Source: an uncultured Pseudomonadota bacterium (GTDB taxonomy: Bacteria > Pseudomonadota > Gammaproteobacteria > Steroidobacterales > Steroidobacteraceae). Taken from it: a stretch of 64,000 nt of DNA. Below the pieces are notes generated by a model. It had not been told where the DNA came from. It made no database searches and was given only the letters and a program-made list of their open reading frames with translations. The stretch spans positions 1-64,000 of the forward strand of contig CAISDJ010000079.1 in NCBI GenBank assembly GCA_903884105.1, given 5' to 3'. The position numbers and the translations under genes were made by a program. Of the stretch, positions 8,963 to 18,161 are shown one piece after another; positions within the stretch are counted from its first letter, which is position 1, and each line of letters opens with the position of its first letter.

Positions 8963-8990
8963 TCAAGTGGCTGGCACAAGAGGCCGTAAC
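8963..8990 (+). promoter_or_regulatory. Candidate sigma-28 (FliA) promoter of the chemoreceptor gene
   Basis: TCAAG at 8963-8967 and GCCGTAAC at 8983-8990, separated by 15 nt. The known FliA pattern is TAAAG/TCAAG, about 15 nt, then GCCGATAA. Transcription would begin about 50 nt before the ATG at 9047. A chemoreceptor is an expected sigma-28 target. The -10 element has two mismatches, so this is a candidate only. Confidence 0.5.
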
Positions 8991-9046
8991 AGAATTGACA
9001 GACGCACACCACCGCGTCCCACTCGGCTGGAAGTAAGGAACGCTTC

Positions 9047-10729
9047 ATGACTTTCACGATCAAGACTCGGCTCTTCGCCCTCACGTCTCTCACGCTAGTG
9101 ATGATGCTTGTGCTCGGTGCGACCAGCTACCGCAGCCTCAATGGCGTGGGAAGCGGCATTTCACAGCTGGTTGGCTCCAGCGATATCCTGCGTAACCACC
9201 TGGAGGCCGACATGATGCACGACGCCTTGCGCGCCGATGTACTGGCTGCCCTGCTGGCAACCAGCGACGCGGAGTTGCGCGAAGCGGATGCCAGCTCACT
9301 AGAGCACGTCGGCCACTTCCGTCAGATGGTCCGGGAAAACCAGCTCAAAGCCAGTACGGATGACGTCCGTAGCGCGCTGGATGGGGTCAGCGCACCACTT
9401 GAACAATATATCCAGATGGGAGAAGCGGTCATCAATCGGGTGCACAAGAGCCATTCCGAAGCCGTTGCCTTGATGCCCGCTTTTGGGGCCGCCTTTGCGG
9501 AGCTCGAGGGCAAGATGGCCGCCGTAAGCGATGTCATCGAGAAGCGCGCCGGCGAAGACCGGAGCGATGTTCTTGGCGTCATCGCGATGGCGAAAATGGT
9601 GGGCCTTGCGACCATTGCGATTGCGGTCCTCTCTTCCATGGCAGCCGCCATGTGGAACATCCGCTCCATCACCTTCCGGTTGCAGCGGGCTTCCAACGTC
9701 GCCGATGCCATCGCCAACGGCGAACTTGGCCATCCGATCGTCATCGGCATGAGGGACGAAATCGGCACCCTCCTCGCGTCACTGCGGCAGATGGACGAGA
9801 AGCTTGTCCAGACCGTGGAAGGCGTCCGCAACGATGCAAGCAGTGTTGCGTTTGCGGCGCGCGAATTGGTCAAGGGCAGCGACGACCTGAATGAACGCAC
9901 CCAACAGCAGGCTGCCGCGCTTGAGGAGACGGCGGCAAGCATGGAGCAGATGACTGCCACGGTTAAGCAGAATGCCGATAACGCCCGCGAAGCCAATCAG
10001 CTCGTCGCCGACGCTTGCCAAAGCGCAGAACGGGGCAGCAGCGTGGTGGCGAGCGCCGTTTCGGCCATGCGGGAGATCAACCAATCAAGCAGCCGCATCG
10101 CCAACATCATTGGCGTGATCGACGAAATCGCCTTTCAGACCAACCTGCTGGCATTGAACGCCGCTGTAGAAGCTGCACGCGCAGGCGAGCAAGGACGTGG
10201 CTTTGCCGTTGTCGCGTCTGAAGTGCGCAATCTGGCCCAGCGGAGCGCCCAGGCAGCACGTGAGATCAAGGGACTCATCAGCGACTCTACGGACAAGGTC
10301 AAGGCGGGAACCGAGTACGTCGACGTCTCCGGAATCACTCTCAAGGAAATTGTCACGAACGTCCAGAAGGTGGCGGAGTTCGTGAGCGCCATCGCCACAG
10401 CAAGCCACGAACAGGCGACCGGCATCGATCAGGTCAACCTCGCAGTGACCCAGATGGATTCAACGACCCAGCAGAACGCAGCCCTGGTCGAGGAAAGCAC
10501 ATCGGCATGCAAGGCAATGGAGGCCCAGGCCGAGTCCTTGATGCAACAGATGTCCTTCTTCAGCGTGCAAACGACTGGCGCAGCTCCCGCACGCGCCACC
10601 AAGAGCTCGTCCGCAAGGACCTCTTCCTACACGAGCACCCCTGCCCGCCCCGTTGCGATGTCAAGTCAGACAATGGATGGCAACAGGACCGCAGCGACCT
10701 GGGATGACGACCAGGCTCACGCCGCCTGA
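9047..10729 (+). CDS. Methyl-accepting chemotaxis protein
   Basis: 560 residues, with AAGGA 7 nt before the ATG. Order: membrane helix 1 at about residues 10-27, a periplasmic helical sensor to about 180, membrane helix 2 ([19 protein letters not shown]), a HAMP segment, and a long cytoplasmic coiled coil. The signalling hairpin carries [20 protein letters not shown] and [15 protein letters not shown], the near-invariant CheW/CheA contact tip. Glu/Gln-rich candidate methylation stretches flank it ([21 protein letters not shown]). The sensor resembles four-helix-bundle types, with no recognisable PAS or Cache motif, so the ligand is unknown. There is no CheR-binding pentapeptide at the C-terminus. 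Confidence 0.96.
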   Translation: MTFTIKTRLFALTSLTLVMMLVLGATSYRSLNGVGSGISQLVGSSDILRNHLEADMMHDALRADVLAALLATSDAELREADASSLEHVGHFRQMVRENQLKASTDDVRSALDGVSAPLEQYIQMGEAVINRVHKSHSEAVALMPAFGAAFAELEGKMAAVSDVIEKRAGEDRSDVLGVIAMAKMVGLATIAIAVLSSMAAAMWNIRSITFRLQRASNVADAIANGELGHPIVIGMRDEIGTLLASLRQMDEKLVQTVEGVRNDASSVAFAARELVKGSDDLNERTQQQAAALEETAASMEQMTATVKQNADNAREANQLVADACQSAERGSSVVASAVSAMREINQSSSRIANIIGVIDEIAFQTNLLALNAAVEAARAGEQGRGFAVVASEVRNLAQRSAQAAREIKGLISDSTDKVKAGTEYVDVSGITLKEIVTNVQKVAEFVSAIATASHEQATGIDQVNLAVTQMDSTTQQNAALVEESTSACKAMEAQAESLMQQMSFFSVQTTGAAPARATKSSSARTSSYTSTPARPVAMSSQTMDGNRTAATWDDDQAHAA

Positions 10730-11029
10730 TGCCAGTCTGGAGAGCATCCGCATCGTGGCCCGCGTAGTCGCGTTCTTCATGAAGTTGCCGATGGATCACG
10801 CGGCTTCGACGCACCGATGCCCGACTTGCATTGGGTGAGTGCCGAAACGTAGGGGCACATCACCCACCTGCAGATGTCTCCCGATCGTCCGCAGGCCTTG
10901 CGCACTGAGCACTTGGCGCGCTGCGGGAAGATCGACACCCCGGCTGGGCTTCCCGTACGAAGGATTGTATTGGGGCGATCCGCCCGCCCCTCATCGAGGG
11001 CGAGCAGGGACCGTCACTGCGCAGCGGAC
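10730..11029. other. Intergenic region with no gene
   Basis: This 300-nt stretch lies between the chemoreceptor and the convergent DUF5610-like gene. Short frames on both strands have no family resemblance or ribosome site. The only clear structure is the inverted repeat at 10832-10866. Confidence 0.5.
10832..10866. repeat. Inverted repeat, long stem-loop after the chemoreceptor
   Basis: TGGGTGAGTGCC at 10832-10843 pairs with GGCAC-A-TCACCCA at 10854-10866, a 12-bp stem with one bulged base and a 10-nt loop. It lies about 100 nt beyond the chemoreceptor stop and between two convergent genes, where a terminator is expected. No run of T follows on either strand, so an intrinsic terminator is not proven; it could instead protect an mRNA 3' end. 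Confidence 0.5.
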
Positions 11030-12304
11030 TCAGATACCCGCGTTGCCTGCGACGTCCGCCAGATTGGCCGCCGCGGCTGGTGTAGCGGGAGTACTCAGGG
11101 AGTGGCTTTCAATCGCTGCTGTCAGAATGCTGAGCTTGATGCTGGTCGTCATCCCCAGACCCGTATCCGTTGCAGACATTGAGAAGCTGGCCCGCAGCTT
11201 TGTCACGAAGCTCCCGATGAGTTCCTTAACGTTCGCAATGGCCTCCGCATTCGTCTCCGTCGTTCCGCTCGCTGTAGAGGGGACGGGCTGGGCCACGCCG
11301 GGATCCTCTGGAGCAACTACGGGCGGGGATGCCGTCGCTCCACTTGAGACGTGAGAGACGGGCTGTCCGGAGACCACTGGAGCCTGTGAACCCGTATCCG
11401 ACACCTGAAGTGCCGCGGGCGCCGCTATGGCAGGCGCCAGCGCCTCAACGGTGCGGATCCTGACTTTCTGGCTCATCGCAAGCTGCAAAGAGAAGTCCGC
11501 TAGCTGACTATTGTCGACTTTCAGGCCCGCGGCGGCCGCCAATGCCTGTTCTACGTTCCCGGAAAAGAATTCGTTTGCGAGCGAATCAACCTTGCGGACC
11601 AGGTCACCGATTGCAGCCAGTTCGGCCGGATTGAGATCGCCCTCAACCTGCAAGGAGGTACGCTCGCTGATGCGCACTTTGAGGGACTCTTGCGTGCCCC
11701 CGGCCACCTCTGCCGACCCGAGGCGGATGCTGGTGGAATTGCGGAAGTCGATCTTCACCACATCGCCTTCGAGCGTGTGGATCTCGAGGACACCGCGCTC
11801 CTTGGTGGAGACCTTTGCGGCAGTCATCATCTCCGTTGACCCGCTCTGACGAGTTGCCACGAAGGCAGCGACCAGAGAGCGGACACGGGCGCGAATGTCC
11901 GCGGCGATGTCGCCAAGGTCGCCCAAACCGTTCGCACCTGCGTCTGCGGTGCCGAGAGCCTGCTGGAGGCCAACCTCGGCAACGGCCCCGACCTGTTCGG
12001 GAGGCATATCTGCCGACCCATTGAGCGCGGCTCCCACCGTAGCCGCCAGCTGGTTGTCGACCTGTTCCGCCTGCGTGAGGCCTGCCACCGGCGCAGCAGG
12101 CTGGGTGCTGACCGCAAATTTCTCGCGCAGCACCAGCACAACCGACTGGTAGACCGCCTGTCGCTGTGTATCGCGACTGTTCTCTGTCGAGCCGCAGCCA
12201 ACCCGGCGAGCCTGCGCATCGGTCGAAGCCTTGGGAACCTGCGCTGTCTCCCGCGAGCGATACGCCTGGGACGAGTGAAGCGAACCTAGTCCAACGCCAT
12301 GCAT
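11030..12304 (-). CDS. DUF5610-like protein, probable flagellar-regulon member
   Basis: 424 residues from the ATG at 12304, with GGAG about 9 nt upstream; a GTG 36 nt further up has no such site. The N-terminal 130 residues are low in complexity. The central part (VRISERTSLQVEGDLN, ELAAIGDLVRKVDSLANEFF, GNVEQALAAAAGL) resembles the DUF5610 domain as I recall it: a beta strand followed by helices with a conserved GDL-N/D and EFF. The C-terminal half is rich in Ala, Pro, Ser and Thr. No signal peptide or membrane helix is visible. A sigma-28-like promoter lies 88 nt upstream, which points to a motility role. Function is unknown. Confidence 0.7.
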   Translation of the reverse strand: MHGVGLGSLHSSQAYRSRETAQVPKASTDAQARRVGCGSTENSRDTQRQAVYQSVVLVLREKFAVSTQPAAPVAGLTQAEQVDNQLAATVGAALNGSADMPPEQVGAVAEVGLQQALGTADAGANGLGDLGDIAADIRARVRSLVAAFVATRQSGSTEMMTAAKVSTKERGVLEIHTLEGDVVKIDFRNSTSIRLGSAEVAGGTQESLKVRISERTSLQVEGDLNPAELAAIGDLVRKVDSLANEFFSGNVEQALAAAAGLKVDNSQLADFSLQLAMSQKVRIRTVEALAPAIAAPAALQVSDTGSQAPVVSGQPVSHVSSGATASPPVVAPEDPGVAQPVPSTASGTTETNAEAIANVKELIGSFVTKLRASFSMSATDTGLGMTTSIKLSILTAAIESHSLSTPATPAAAANLADVAGNAGI

Positions 12305-12637
12305 TTTCGGATCTCCGGTTGATGTGTCGACCTGCCCCACCCCTTCACGAATGGACGTGAATCGGGATCCGGGCGGCCCTTCTTGACTTAATCAATCGGA
12401 CTGATCGGCTGAAACTTGAGCACGGACAATTGCTTGCCCCCGCATCCCGGCCAGTACGTGACGGAATTGAGGCGCGGCTCACATGCCTGCCGTCTGCACC
12501 GCTTCCTCCGCAGTCGGGTTGCGCCCAACCCAGGGAGCAGATTGCCTACCCATTGACGCACCACCCTGTGGGGCCCCGACATGACTTGCGGCTTCTCCGC
12601 ATTCCGCGTTAGGTGCCCTGCATTGCTAAATGATCGC
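12305..12637. other. Divergent intergenic region between DUF5610-like gene and hemN
   Basis: No gene is visible here. The part nearest 12304 carries the minus-strand sigma-28-like promoter at 12392-12419. The hemN side (12430-12637) shows no convincing promoter. No terminator or repeat is evident. Confidence 0.5.
12392..12419 (-). promoter_or_regulatory. Candidate sigma-28 (FliA) promoter of the DUF5610-like gene
   Basis: On the minus strand, TCAAGTTT (12419-12412) is followed after 12 nt by CCGATTGA (12399-12392). The first element matches the FliA -35 consensus fully in its core and the second keeps CCGAT. The leader to the ATG at 12304 would be about 80 nt. The chemoreceptor gene next door has a similar site, which makes chance less likely. 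Confidence 0.55.
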
Positions 12638-14022
12638 ATGAGCGCACAGGTTCGTTTTGATGCCGACCTGATCAGGCGATACGACTGCAATGGGCCCGGT
12701 ATACGTCCTATCCGACCGCAGTCCAGTTTCACGAGGGCATCGGCGAGGCGGAATACCGTGCGGCGGCGACGGCCAGCAACGAAGCAGGCAAACCGCTTTC
12801 GCTCTACGTCCATGTTCCCTTTTGCGCCAGCCCCTGCTTCTACTGTGGCTGCAACAAGATCATTACGCGAAGTACCGAGAAGGCGGAGACCTACCTCGGG
12901 TATCTTCACCGGGAAATCGCGCTGCAGGGAGCACTGTTTGACCACAGCCGATCCGTCGAGCAGCTGCATTTCGGTGGTGGCACACCGACGTTCTTGACTC
13001 CTCTCCAGCTCGGTTCGCTGGTGGAAGCGCTTGGGAGTCACTTCAGCCTGGATGGCACATCCCGGCGGGAATTCTCCATAGAGATCGATCCACGCACGGT
13101 CGCGCCGCCCTACCTGGCTGATCTCGCAGCAATGGGCTTCAATCGCGTGAGCTTAGGGGTGCAAGACTGCGACCCGGATGTTCAGCAGGCCGTGAACCGC
13201 GTGCAGCCCATCGAGGAGACTCTGCGCGTCATCGACAGCGCGCGAAATGCGGGGTTTGGTTCAATCAGCATTGACCTGATCTATGGACTGCCGCTCCAGA
13301 CACTCGAACGCTTCGACCGGACTTTGACATCGATCCTTGCTGCCCGACCGGAAAGACTGGCGGTGTATGGCTATGCCCACTTGCCGCAAGTTTTCAAGGC
13401 ACAGCGGCAAATCCGGACCGAGGACCTGCCTTCGCCCTCAACGCGGTTGGCGCTCCTTGAAATGACAATCGCGAGATTGACGGCTGCAGGTTACGTCTAC
13501 ATCGGCATGGACCACTTCGCACTGCCCGATGATGAGCTGGTACGCGCGCAGGCCGAAGGCAAGCTGCACCGGAACTTTCAGGGCTATTCGACCCGGGCCC
13601 ATTGCGACATCATCGGCATGGGCGTGAGTTCGATCGGCAAGGTTGCGCACCTGTACGCCCAGAACCAGAAGACGCTACGCGACTACTACGCAGCGATGGC
13701 CGCCAACCGCCTGCCGGTGCTGCGCGGGGTCGCATTGACGCAGGATGACGAAATCCGGCGGGAGGTCATCCAGCAAATCATGTGCAACGACGTTATTGAA
13801 TTCGCAGCGCTGGGCAGTTACTTCGGGATCGATCCGGGCCACTACTTTGCGACCGAGTTTGCCCGCCTGGTCCCTCTCGCAGGTGATGGGCTCATCGACC
13901 TGCGGCCAGGTCGCATCGCTGTCACGGAGACAGGTCGGCTGCTGCGCAGGAATGTCGCCATGATTTTCGACGCCTACCTGACCTGCACAGCTGCCGCTCC
14001 CGCCTATTCCCGCGCCATCTAG
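12638..14022 (+). pseudogene. hemN: Oxygen-independent coproporphyrinogen III oxidase HemN, one-base frameshift
   Basis: HemN is a cytoplasmic radical-SAM enzyme that converts coproporphyrinogen III to protoporphyrinogen IX without oxygen. Reading from the ATG at 12638 gives MSAQVRFDADLIRRYDCNGP, then the frame is lost. From 12700 a second frame gives YTSYPTAVQFHEGIGEAEYR and continues to 14022. Family members read GPRYTSYPTA here, so one base, most simply a C in the GGGCCC(C)GG run at 12692-12699, is missing. Joined, the protein is 461 residues, the normal length. The cluster CASPCFYCGC (about residues 63-72), HFGGGTPTF and SLGVQD are intact. Everything else looks functional, so either a recent mutation or a base-call error in the C run explains it. 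Confidence 0.85.
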
Positions 14023-14159
14023 CGCTCTCGAACCCGAATCGCCCAGGAACCCCCCTGGCCTCGCAGCTGTCCGAACTGCCAGGACTTGCAGTTGGCGGCT
14101 CAAACTATCCAGAATCCGCCCAGCCTGCACGTGGCTCTACCCGACGCGGATATCTGACA

Positions 14160-15584
14160 ATGCCTGCCGATCCTTTGCTGCTGACCCGATTCTGGACCCA
14201 GATCGCGTGGCTCGCGCTGGCCTTTGGCGTGTGCACGGCTTGGGGTGCCGAGACGGGTGGCAGCATCAGTCCTCCTGCATTAGCACAGCGCCCTGGCGCT
14301 TCCCTGTTTGCACCGCCTGCAACCCTGACCTACGACACCGAATACCCCGCCATCGGGTATAGCGGCGTGGCGACCGAGAATGCGGTCGCTAAGCTGCAGG
14401 CACGCCTTGATCGTGGCGAGGTCAAGCTGGTGTACAAGGACGGCCGAGGCTATCTCGACTCGCTGCTTGGCTTGCTGGGCATTGACCCGAGCTCCCAGTC
14501 ACTCGTGTTCTCCCGGACGAGCTTTCAGGTTGCCGGCATCCGAGCCGCCACTCCCCGGGCGATCTACTTCAACGATGACACCTACGTGGCATGGATTCCC
14601 GGTGGCGAGATGCTCGAGCTGGGAACGATGGACACCCACCTCGGTCCCGTGTTCTTTACGCTTCCCAATCGGGCTGCCGCCCCCCCGCAATTCGACCGAC
14701 CGATCCTGACCTGCATCAGCTGTCATGACAGCCTCACGCTGACAGGTGGCGGGGTACCCCGCTTTATCCTCGGCTCAGGCTACGTCGGTATCAACGGCGA
14801 GCAACTCACACATGAAGGACGGATCCTGACAACCGACCGGACGCCGCTACGTAGCCGCTGGGGTGGGTGGTACGTCACCGGCACGCACGGCGACCAGGTG
14901 CATTTAGGCAATATCCTGGTGCGCTCGGCCAATGAACTGGTCGATCTGGACAACCTGCGCCGCGGCAATCTCGAGAAGCTCGACGCCCTGTTCGATACAA
15001 CGCCCTATCTCACCAACAAGAGCGACATTGTTGCGCTACTGGTCTTCCAGCATCAGATGCACATGCAGAACCTGATCTCGCGCGTCAATTTTGAAGTCCG
15101 CGAGGCGCTTGCTCGTGCTGGACGGAACGGCAGCGACACAGGCCCGGCAGCGGTCGAGTTGGCGCCCGATGTACAGATGCAGCTTCAGGAGTACCTGGAC
15201 GATCTGGCGAACGGGATGCTGTTCGTGAATGCCGCAGGCTACACCGGCAAGATCACGGGAAATTCGGGTTTCGACAAGTGGTTTGAAACAAGGGGCCCGC
15301 GTGACAGGCAGGGCCGCACGCTACGGAAGCTCGATCTCTCGACGCGCCTCTTCGCATACCCGCTCAGCTACGCGGTCTATTCCGACGCGTTTGACGCATT
15401 GCCCGTGTACGCAAAGAACTATGTCTATGGCAGGTTCGCAGCCGTACTGAGTGGTCAGGATGGAAGTACCGCGTACGCCCATCTCACGCCGGCCGATCGG
15501 AAGTCAGTACAGGAGATACTGGTCGCTACCAAACCAGACTATGCACGGTTTGCGGCGCGCAACCGCTCCGGCAACTCGAGATAG
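14160..15584 (+). CDS. Exported protein with one CxxCH heme-binding motif
   Basis: 474 residues. An N-terminal signal peptide (hydrophobic about residues 15-30, ending AWGA) sends it to the periplasm. One c-type heme site, CISCH, lies at about residues 185-189, followed by DSLTLTGGGVPRFILGSGYVG. No distal Met ligand can be assigned by eye, and the rest resembles no cytochrome I know. WIPGGEMLELGTMDTHLG before the heme site and the late FAYPLSYAVYSDAFDALP look like conserved core segments. It stands alone, 137 nt after hemN; a shared theme of heme use is possible but unproven. I recall similar unnamed proteins in other gammaproteobacteria but no function. Confidence 0.8.
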   Translation: MPADPLLLTRFWTQIAWLALAFGVCTAWGAETGGSISPPALAQRPGASLFAPPATLTYDTEYPAIGYSGVATENAVAKLQARLDRGEVKLVYKDGRGYLDSLLGLLGIDPSSQSLVFSRTSFQVAGIRAATPRAIYFNDDTYVAWIPGGEMLELGTMDTHLGPVFFTLPNRAAAPPQFDRPILTCISCHDSLTLTGGGVPRFILGSGYVGINGEQLTHEGRILTTDRTPLRSRWGGWYVTGTHGDQVHLGNILVRSANELVDLDNLRRGNLEKLDALFDTTPYLTNKSDIVALLVFQHQMHMQNLISRVNFEVREALARAGRNGSDTGPAAVELAPDVQMQLQEYLDDLANGMLFVNAAGYTGKITGNSGFDKWFETRGPRDRQGRTLRKLDLSTRLFAYPLSYAVYSDAFDALPVYAKNYVYGRFAAVLSGQDGSTAYAHLTPADRKSVQEILVATKPDYARFAARNRSGNSR

Positions 15585-15665
15585 CCGGACTCGGGCCCCG
15601 GCGTCAGCGATGAGAACGCCTCAATAAGGCAATCTCGGCGTGAAATCCCCCCCAGGACTGCAAGG

Positions 15666-16457
15666 TTACGCTGACTTGCGAACCTTCGCCTCAGGCTTGC
15701 CAGTCGATTTTGCGTCCGGCTTTGGGTCCGGCTTTGCGTCCGGAGATTCAATGTTCTCGATCAGCTTCGCATCGAGTTCCGGCAGTTCCGGCACCGTCGC
15801 GGGCTCGATCACCAGCGGCTTCAATTGCTCGTGCAGTTTCGCGGTCAAGGCATGGAGATCCTTGTACTGCTGCACCAGCTTGGCGCTGTTTTCGGTCAAC
15901 CCAGCGAGCAGCTTGTCCTGAACCTGTTTCTCCTTGCGCAGCGTGCCGAGCGCGGCTTCGACCTGACGGCGTGCGTCAGCCTCATCCTGCTTCTGCTTCT
16001 TCAGAACGTTCATCTTCTTGAGAACGTTCTCAGGCGTATCAGCAAGGGCTGAGTTGATCGCCTTCAGGGATTTGTCCCTTTCCGCGACGCGGTCCTTCAG
16101 CTTCTGGATTTCCTGGACTACCGAGGCGCGCTCGATTGTCATCGAGTTGGTGGCATTTCCGTACGTTGCCCGAACCTCAGCGAGGGACGCCTCCGTTGTG
16201 GCGAGCGACTGCACGCTTGCTGCAAGCTTCTGCTCCATCACCCCAAGAGACAGTCTGGTCTTCTTCTCGGTTTCGACGACAGCCGCTTCGGCCTGGGCAA
16301 TTTTGGCCGTGACGCCTTCAAGCGCTCCTTTCAGCTCCTCCTGAGTGCAATCAGGGCTGAGCTTCAGCGCTTCGGCTGCGCTGCGCATCAAGACCTGCTT
16401 GCTGATCGCAAGCTCTTTCCACACTTTCAGCTGGAGCTCAAGGTCCGCTTGTTCCAC
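15666..16457 (-). CDS. Coiled-coil protein of unknown function
   Basis: 263 residues; AAGGAGA lies just before the ATG. It is almost entirely helical with heptad-like repeats from about residue 45 to 210 (for example EASLAEVRATYG, VVQEIQKLKDRVAERDKSL, LRKEKQVQDKLLAGL). The C-terminal tail is rich in Pro, Asp and Lys, with repeated PDAKP units. No signal peptide or membrane helix is present, so it should be cytoplasmic. It has no gene partner within 80 nt on either side. I do not recognise a family; structural or scaffold roles are guesses. Confidence 0.7.
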   Translation of the reverse strand: MEQADLELQLKVWKELAISKQVLMRSAAEALKLSPDCTQEELKGALEGVTAKIAQAEAAVVETEKKTRLSLGVMEQKLAASVQSLATTEASLAEVRATYGNATNSMTIERASVVQEIQKLKDRVAERDKSLKAINSALADTPENVLKKMNVLKKQKQDEADARRQVEAALGTLRKEKQVQDKLLAGLTENSAKLVQQYKDLHALTAKLHEQLKPLVIEPATVPELPELDAKLIENIESPDAKPDPKPDAKSTGKPEAKVRKSA

Positions 16458-16821
16458 ATTGTCTCCTTAAAGGTCGGGGGCGATTTTCGGGCGGCGGATT
16501 GTAGTCCAAACCACTGAACCGGGTCGACTTCCGTCCGGCCGGCCCAAAAGCATCTCGGCGTGGAAACAGTGCGGAATCCACTATTCTGTTGAAATTCATG
16601 GTACTGGCGTCTGGATTGGCTGCCGCTGAAACGCGGAACGCGACTCCCGTAGCCACCCTGAGGACCCCTACTCGACGAAATCGCGCAGGAAATCCGGGCA
16701 GCACCCGCGCCGACAGAGGGAGAGCAGCGTGCTTCTCGACAAGGCCGCAAGCTTCGCCAGTGAGGGAATGGCGCCCTCGGCCGAGATGCGGAACGAGATC
16801 GGATTCGACGTTGCGAAAGGA
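16458..16821. other. Intergenic region upstream of the coiled-coil gene
   Basis: No gene is visible in these 364 nt between two minus-strand genes. It holds the ribosome site and a candidate promoter (16498-16527) of the coiled-coil gene. I see no clear terminator for pbpG. Confidence 0.45.
16498..16527 (-). promoter_or_regulatory. Candidate sigma-70 promoter of the coiled-coil gene
   Basis: On the minus strand TCGACC (16527-16522) and TACAAT (16503-16498) are separated by 18 nt. The -10 has five of six consensus bases, the -35 four of six. The start codon is about 40 nt downstream. Confidence 0.4.
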
Positions 16822-17706
16822 TCAGACCTTCAGCGATTCCATCCATCTTCTGATCCGGGTCGCGTCTGCAACCCGGGTGTACTTGCCGAAGGAATTGAGG
16901 AGGACGATGACCACAGGTCTTCCCTTGATCGTCGCCTTCATCACCAGGCACCGACCTGCAAGGCGCGTATAGCCCGTCTTCTGCACGGCAATGTCCCAGT
17001 CGGGCTTGGCGACGAGCGTATTTGTATTGTGGAATTCGAGGATCTGGCTGCCTACCGGGACTGCGTAGCTCCTGTGGGTCGAAAAATCGCGGATGACAGG
17101 ATCATGCGAGGCGGCAATGACCAGTTTCGTCAGATCCGAAGCGCTCGATACGTTCCTGCTCGACAAGCCTGTCGGATCAGAAAATCGAGTGCGGTGCATC
17201 CCCAGAGCCTCTGCCTTGAGGTTCATTGCCTTGATGAACGCATTGAGCCCTCCAGGGTGATTGCGTGCAAGTGCATGCGCAGCGCGGTTCTCGGAGGACA
17301 TCAAGGCCAGGTGCAGGAGGTCATCACGCGTCAGTCGCGTACCGACCTTGAGGCGCGATGTCGAGCCGAGCTCAGTGTCGCGATCTTCAGCCGACACTTC
17401 GATCATTTGATCCATGGGCACGTGGCTTTCCAGCACGACCAGCGCTGTCATGAGCTTGGTAATGGAGGCCACCGGAAGCACCGCATCCGCCTTCCTGGAG
17501 TAGAGCACCGACGAATCCGATTCGTCCATGACAACGACCGAACTCGAGCGGAGGTCGAGCTGAGGAGTTCGCAGTGCAGCCGATTTGGCGGCCGGGGCAT
17601 GCTGTGGGGAGGGTTTCGTGACAGCGGCAGCAACGGAAAGGGGGTGAGATGCGACGACGGCCACGAGTGGCAGCCATCCTCCAAGCCAGCCCTTCCAGAT
17701 CGTCAT
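16822..17706 (-). CDS. pbpG: D-alanyl-D-alanine endopeptidase (PBP7 type)
   Basis: 294 residues with an N-terminal signal peptide (LPLVAVVASHPLSVAAA). The three penicillin-binding motifs are in place: SITK at about 81-84 (nucleophile Ser), SEN at 138-140, and KTG at 243-245. This is the serine peptidase S11 fold. Length and the ALVVLESHVPMDQ segment after SxxK fit PBP7/PbpG, which cuts DD-crosslinks of peptidoglycan in the periplasm, better than the longer DacA-type carboxypeptidases. The protein ends soon after the KTG domain, with no C-terminal amphipathic anchor, also typical of PbpG. Confidence 0.9.
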   Translation of the reverse strand: MTIWKGWLGGWLPLVAVVASHPLSVAAAVTKPSPQHAPAAKSAALRTPQLDLRSSSVVVMDESDSSVLYSRKADAVLPVASITKLMTALVVLESHVPMDQMIEVSAEDRDTELGSTSRLKVGTRLTRDDLLHLALMSSENRAAHALARNHPGGLNAFIKAMNLKAEALGMHRTRFSDPTGLSSRNVSSASDLTKLVIAASHDPVIRDFSTHRSYAVPVGSQILEFHNTNTLVAKPDWDIAVQKTGYTRLAGRCLVMKATIKGRPVVIVLLNSFGKYTRVADATRIRRWMESLKV

Positions 17707-18161
17707 TGCTTAACCTGCCATTATTTTCAAAGACTTCGAGATCATCATTCTAGCGGATTCTTCTCCCTGCGCCAGCTTGTATCTCAAGGAGATCGCGCGC
17801 GACTTCTCGAAACCCCTCAGAGGAGGGCTATGGAATCAGTGCGCCACGGTGGCCAGGGCTGCAGAACGAAGAGTGACGCCAACGTCCAGCGCACTCGGCG
17901 ACCATCGATACGAATCCGTATCTACGATTGCGATATCGCCATGCAGCCAGAAGACTTGAGGTCATTCGGCGCAGTGCCCAGAGACCAGAGAGCACCGGTT
18001 ACGCCGACTCGCCATTACAGAGCGTGAAGTGGACGCAGGGTCGACGCCCTAATTCACGCCCTCCGCCTGCTCAAGAGTGGACGCCGGGCAGCGCTTGTCG
18101 CATTGCTCACCACCGGGCTACACTCGCGAACGTCATGGAACCCCACATTTTCGAAGATTTG
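17707..18161. other. Divergent intergenic region between pbpG and the TonB-dependent receptor
   Basis: 455 nt without a credible gene. The receptor frame stays open upstream of 18162, but that part lacks coding character and a ribosome site. I looked for a cobalamin riboswitch and a Fur-type box before the receptor and found neither. Confidence 0.45.

Noticed and set aside
12383-12395. FNR-box-like TTGACTTAATCAA upstream of hemN
   Set aside because: The half-sites are 5 nt apart rather than 6, it lies 240 nt upstream, and it falls inside the sigma-28-like promoter of the opposite gene.
17707-18161. Possible cobalamin riboswitch or Fur box before the TonB-dependent receptor
   Set aside because: No B12-box-like core or inverted Fur repeat is visible.
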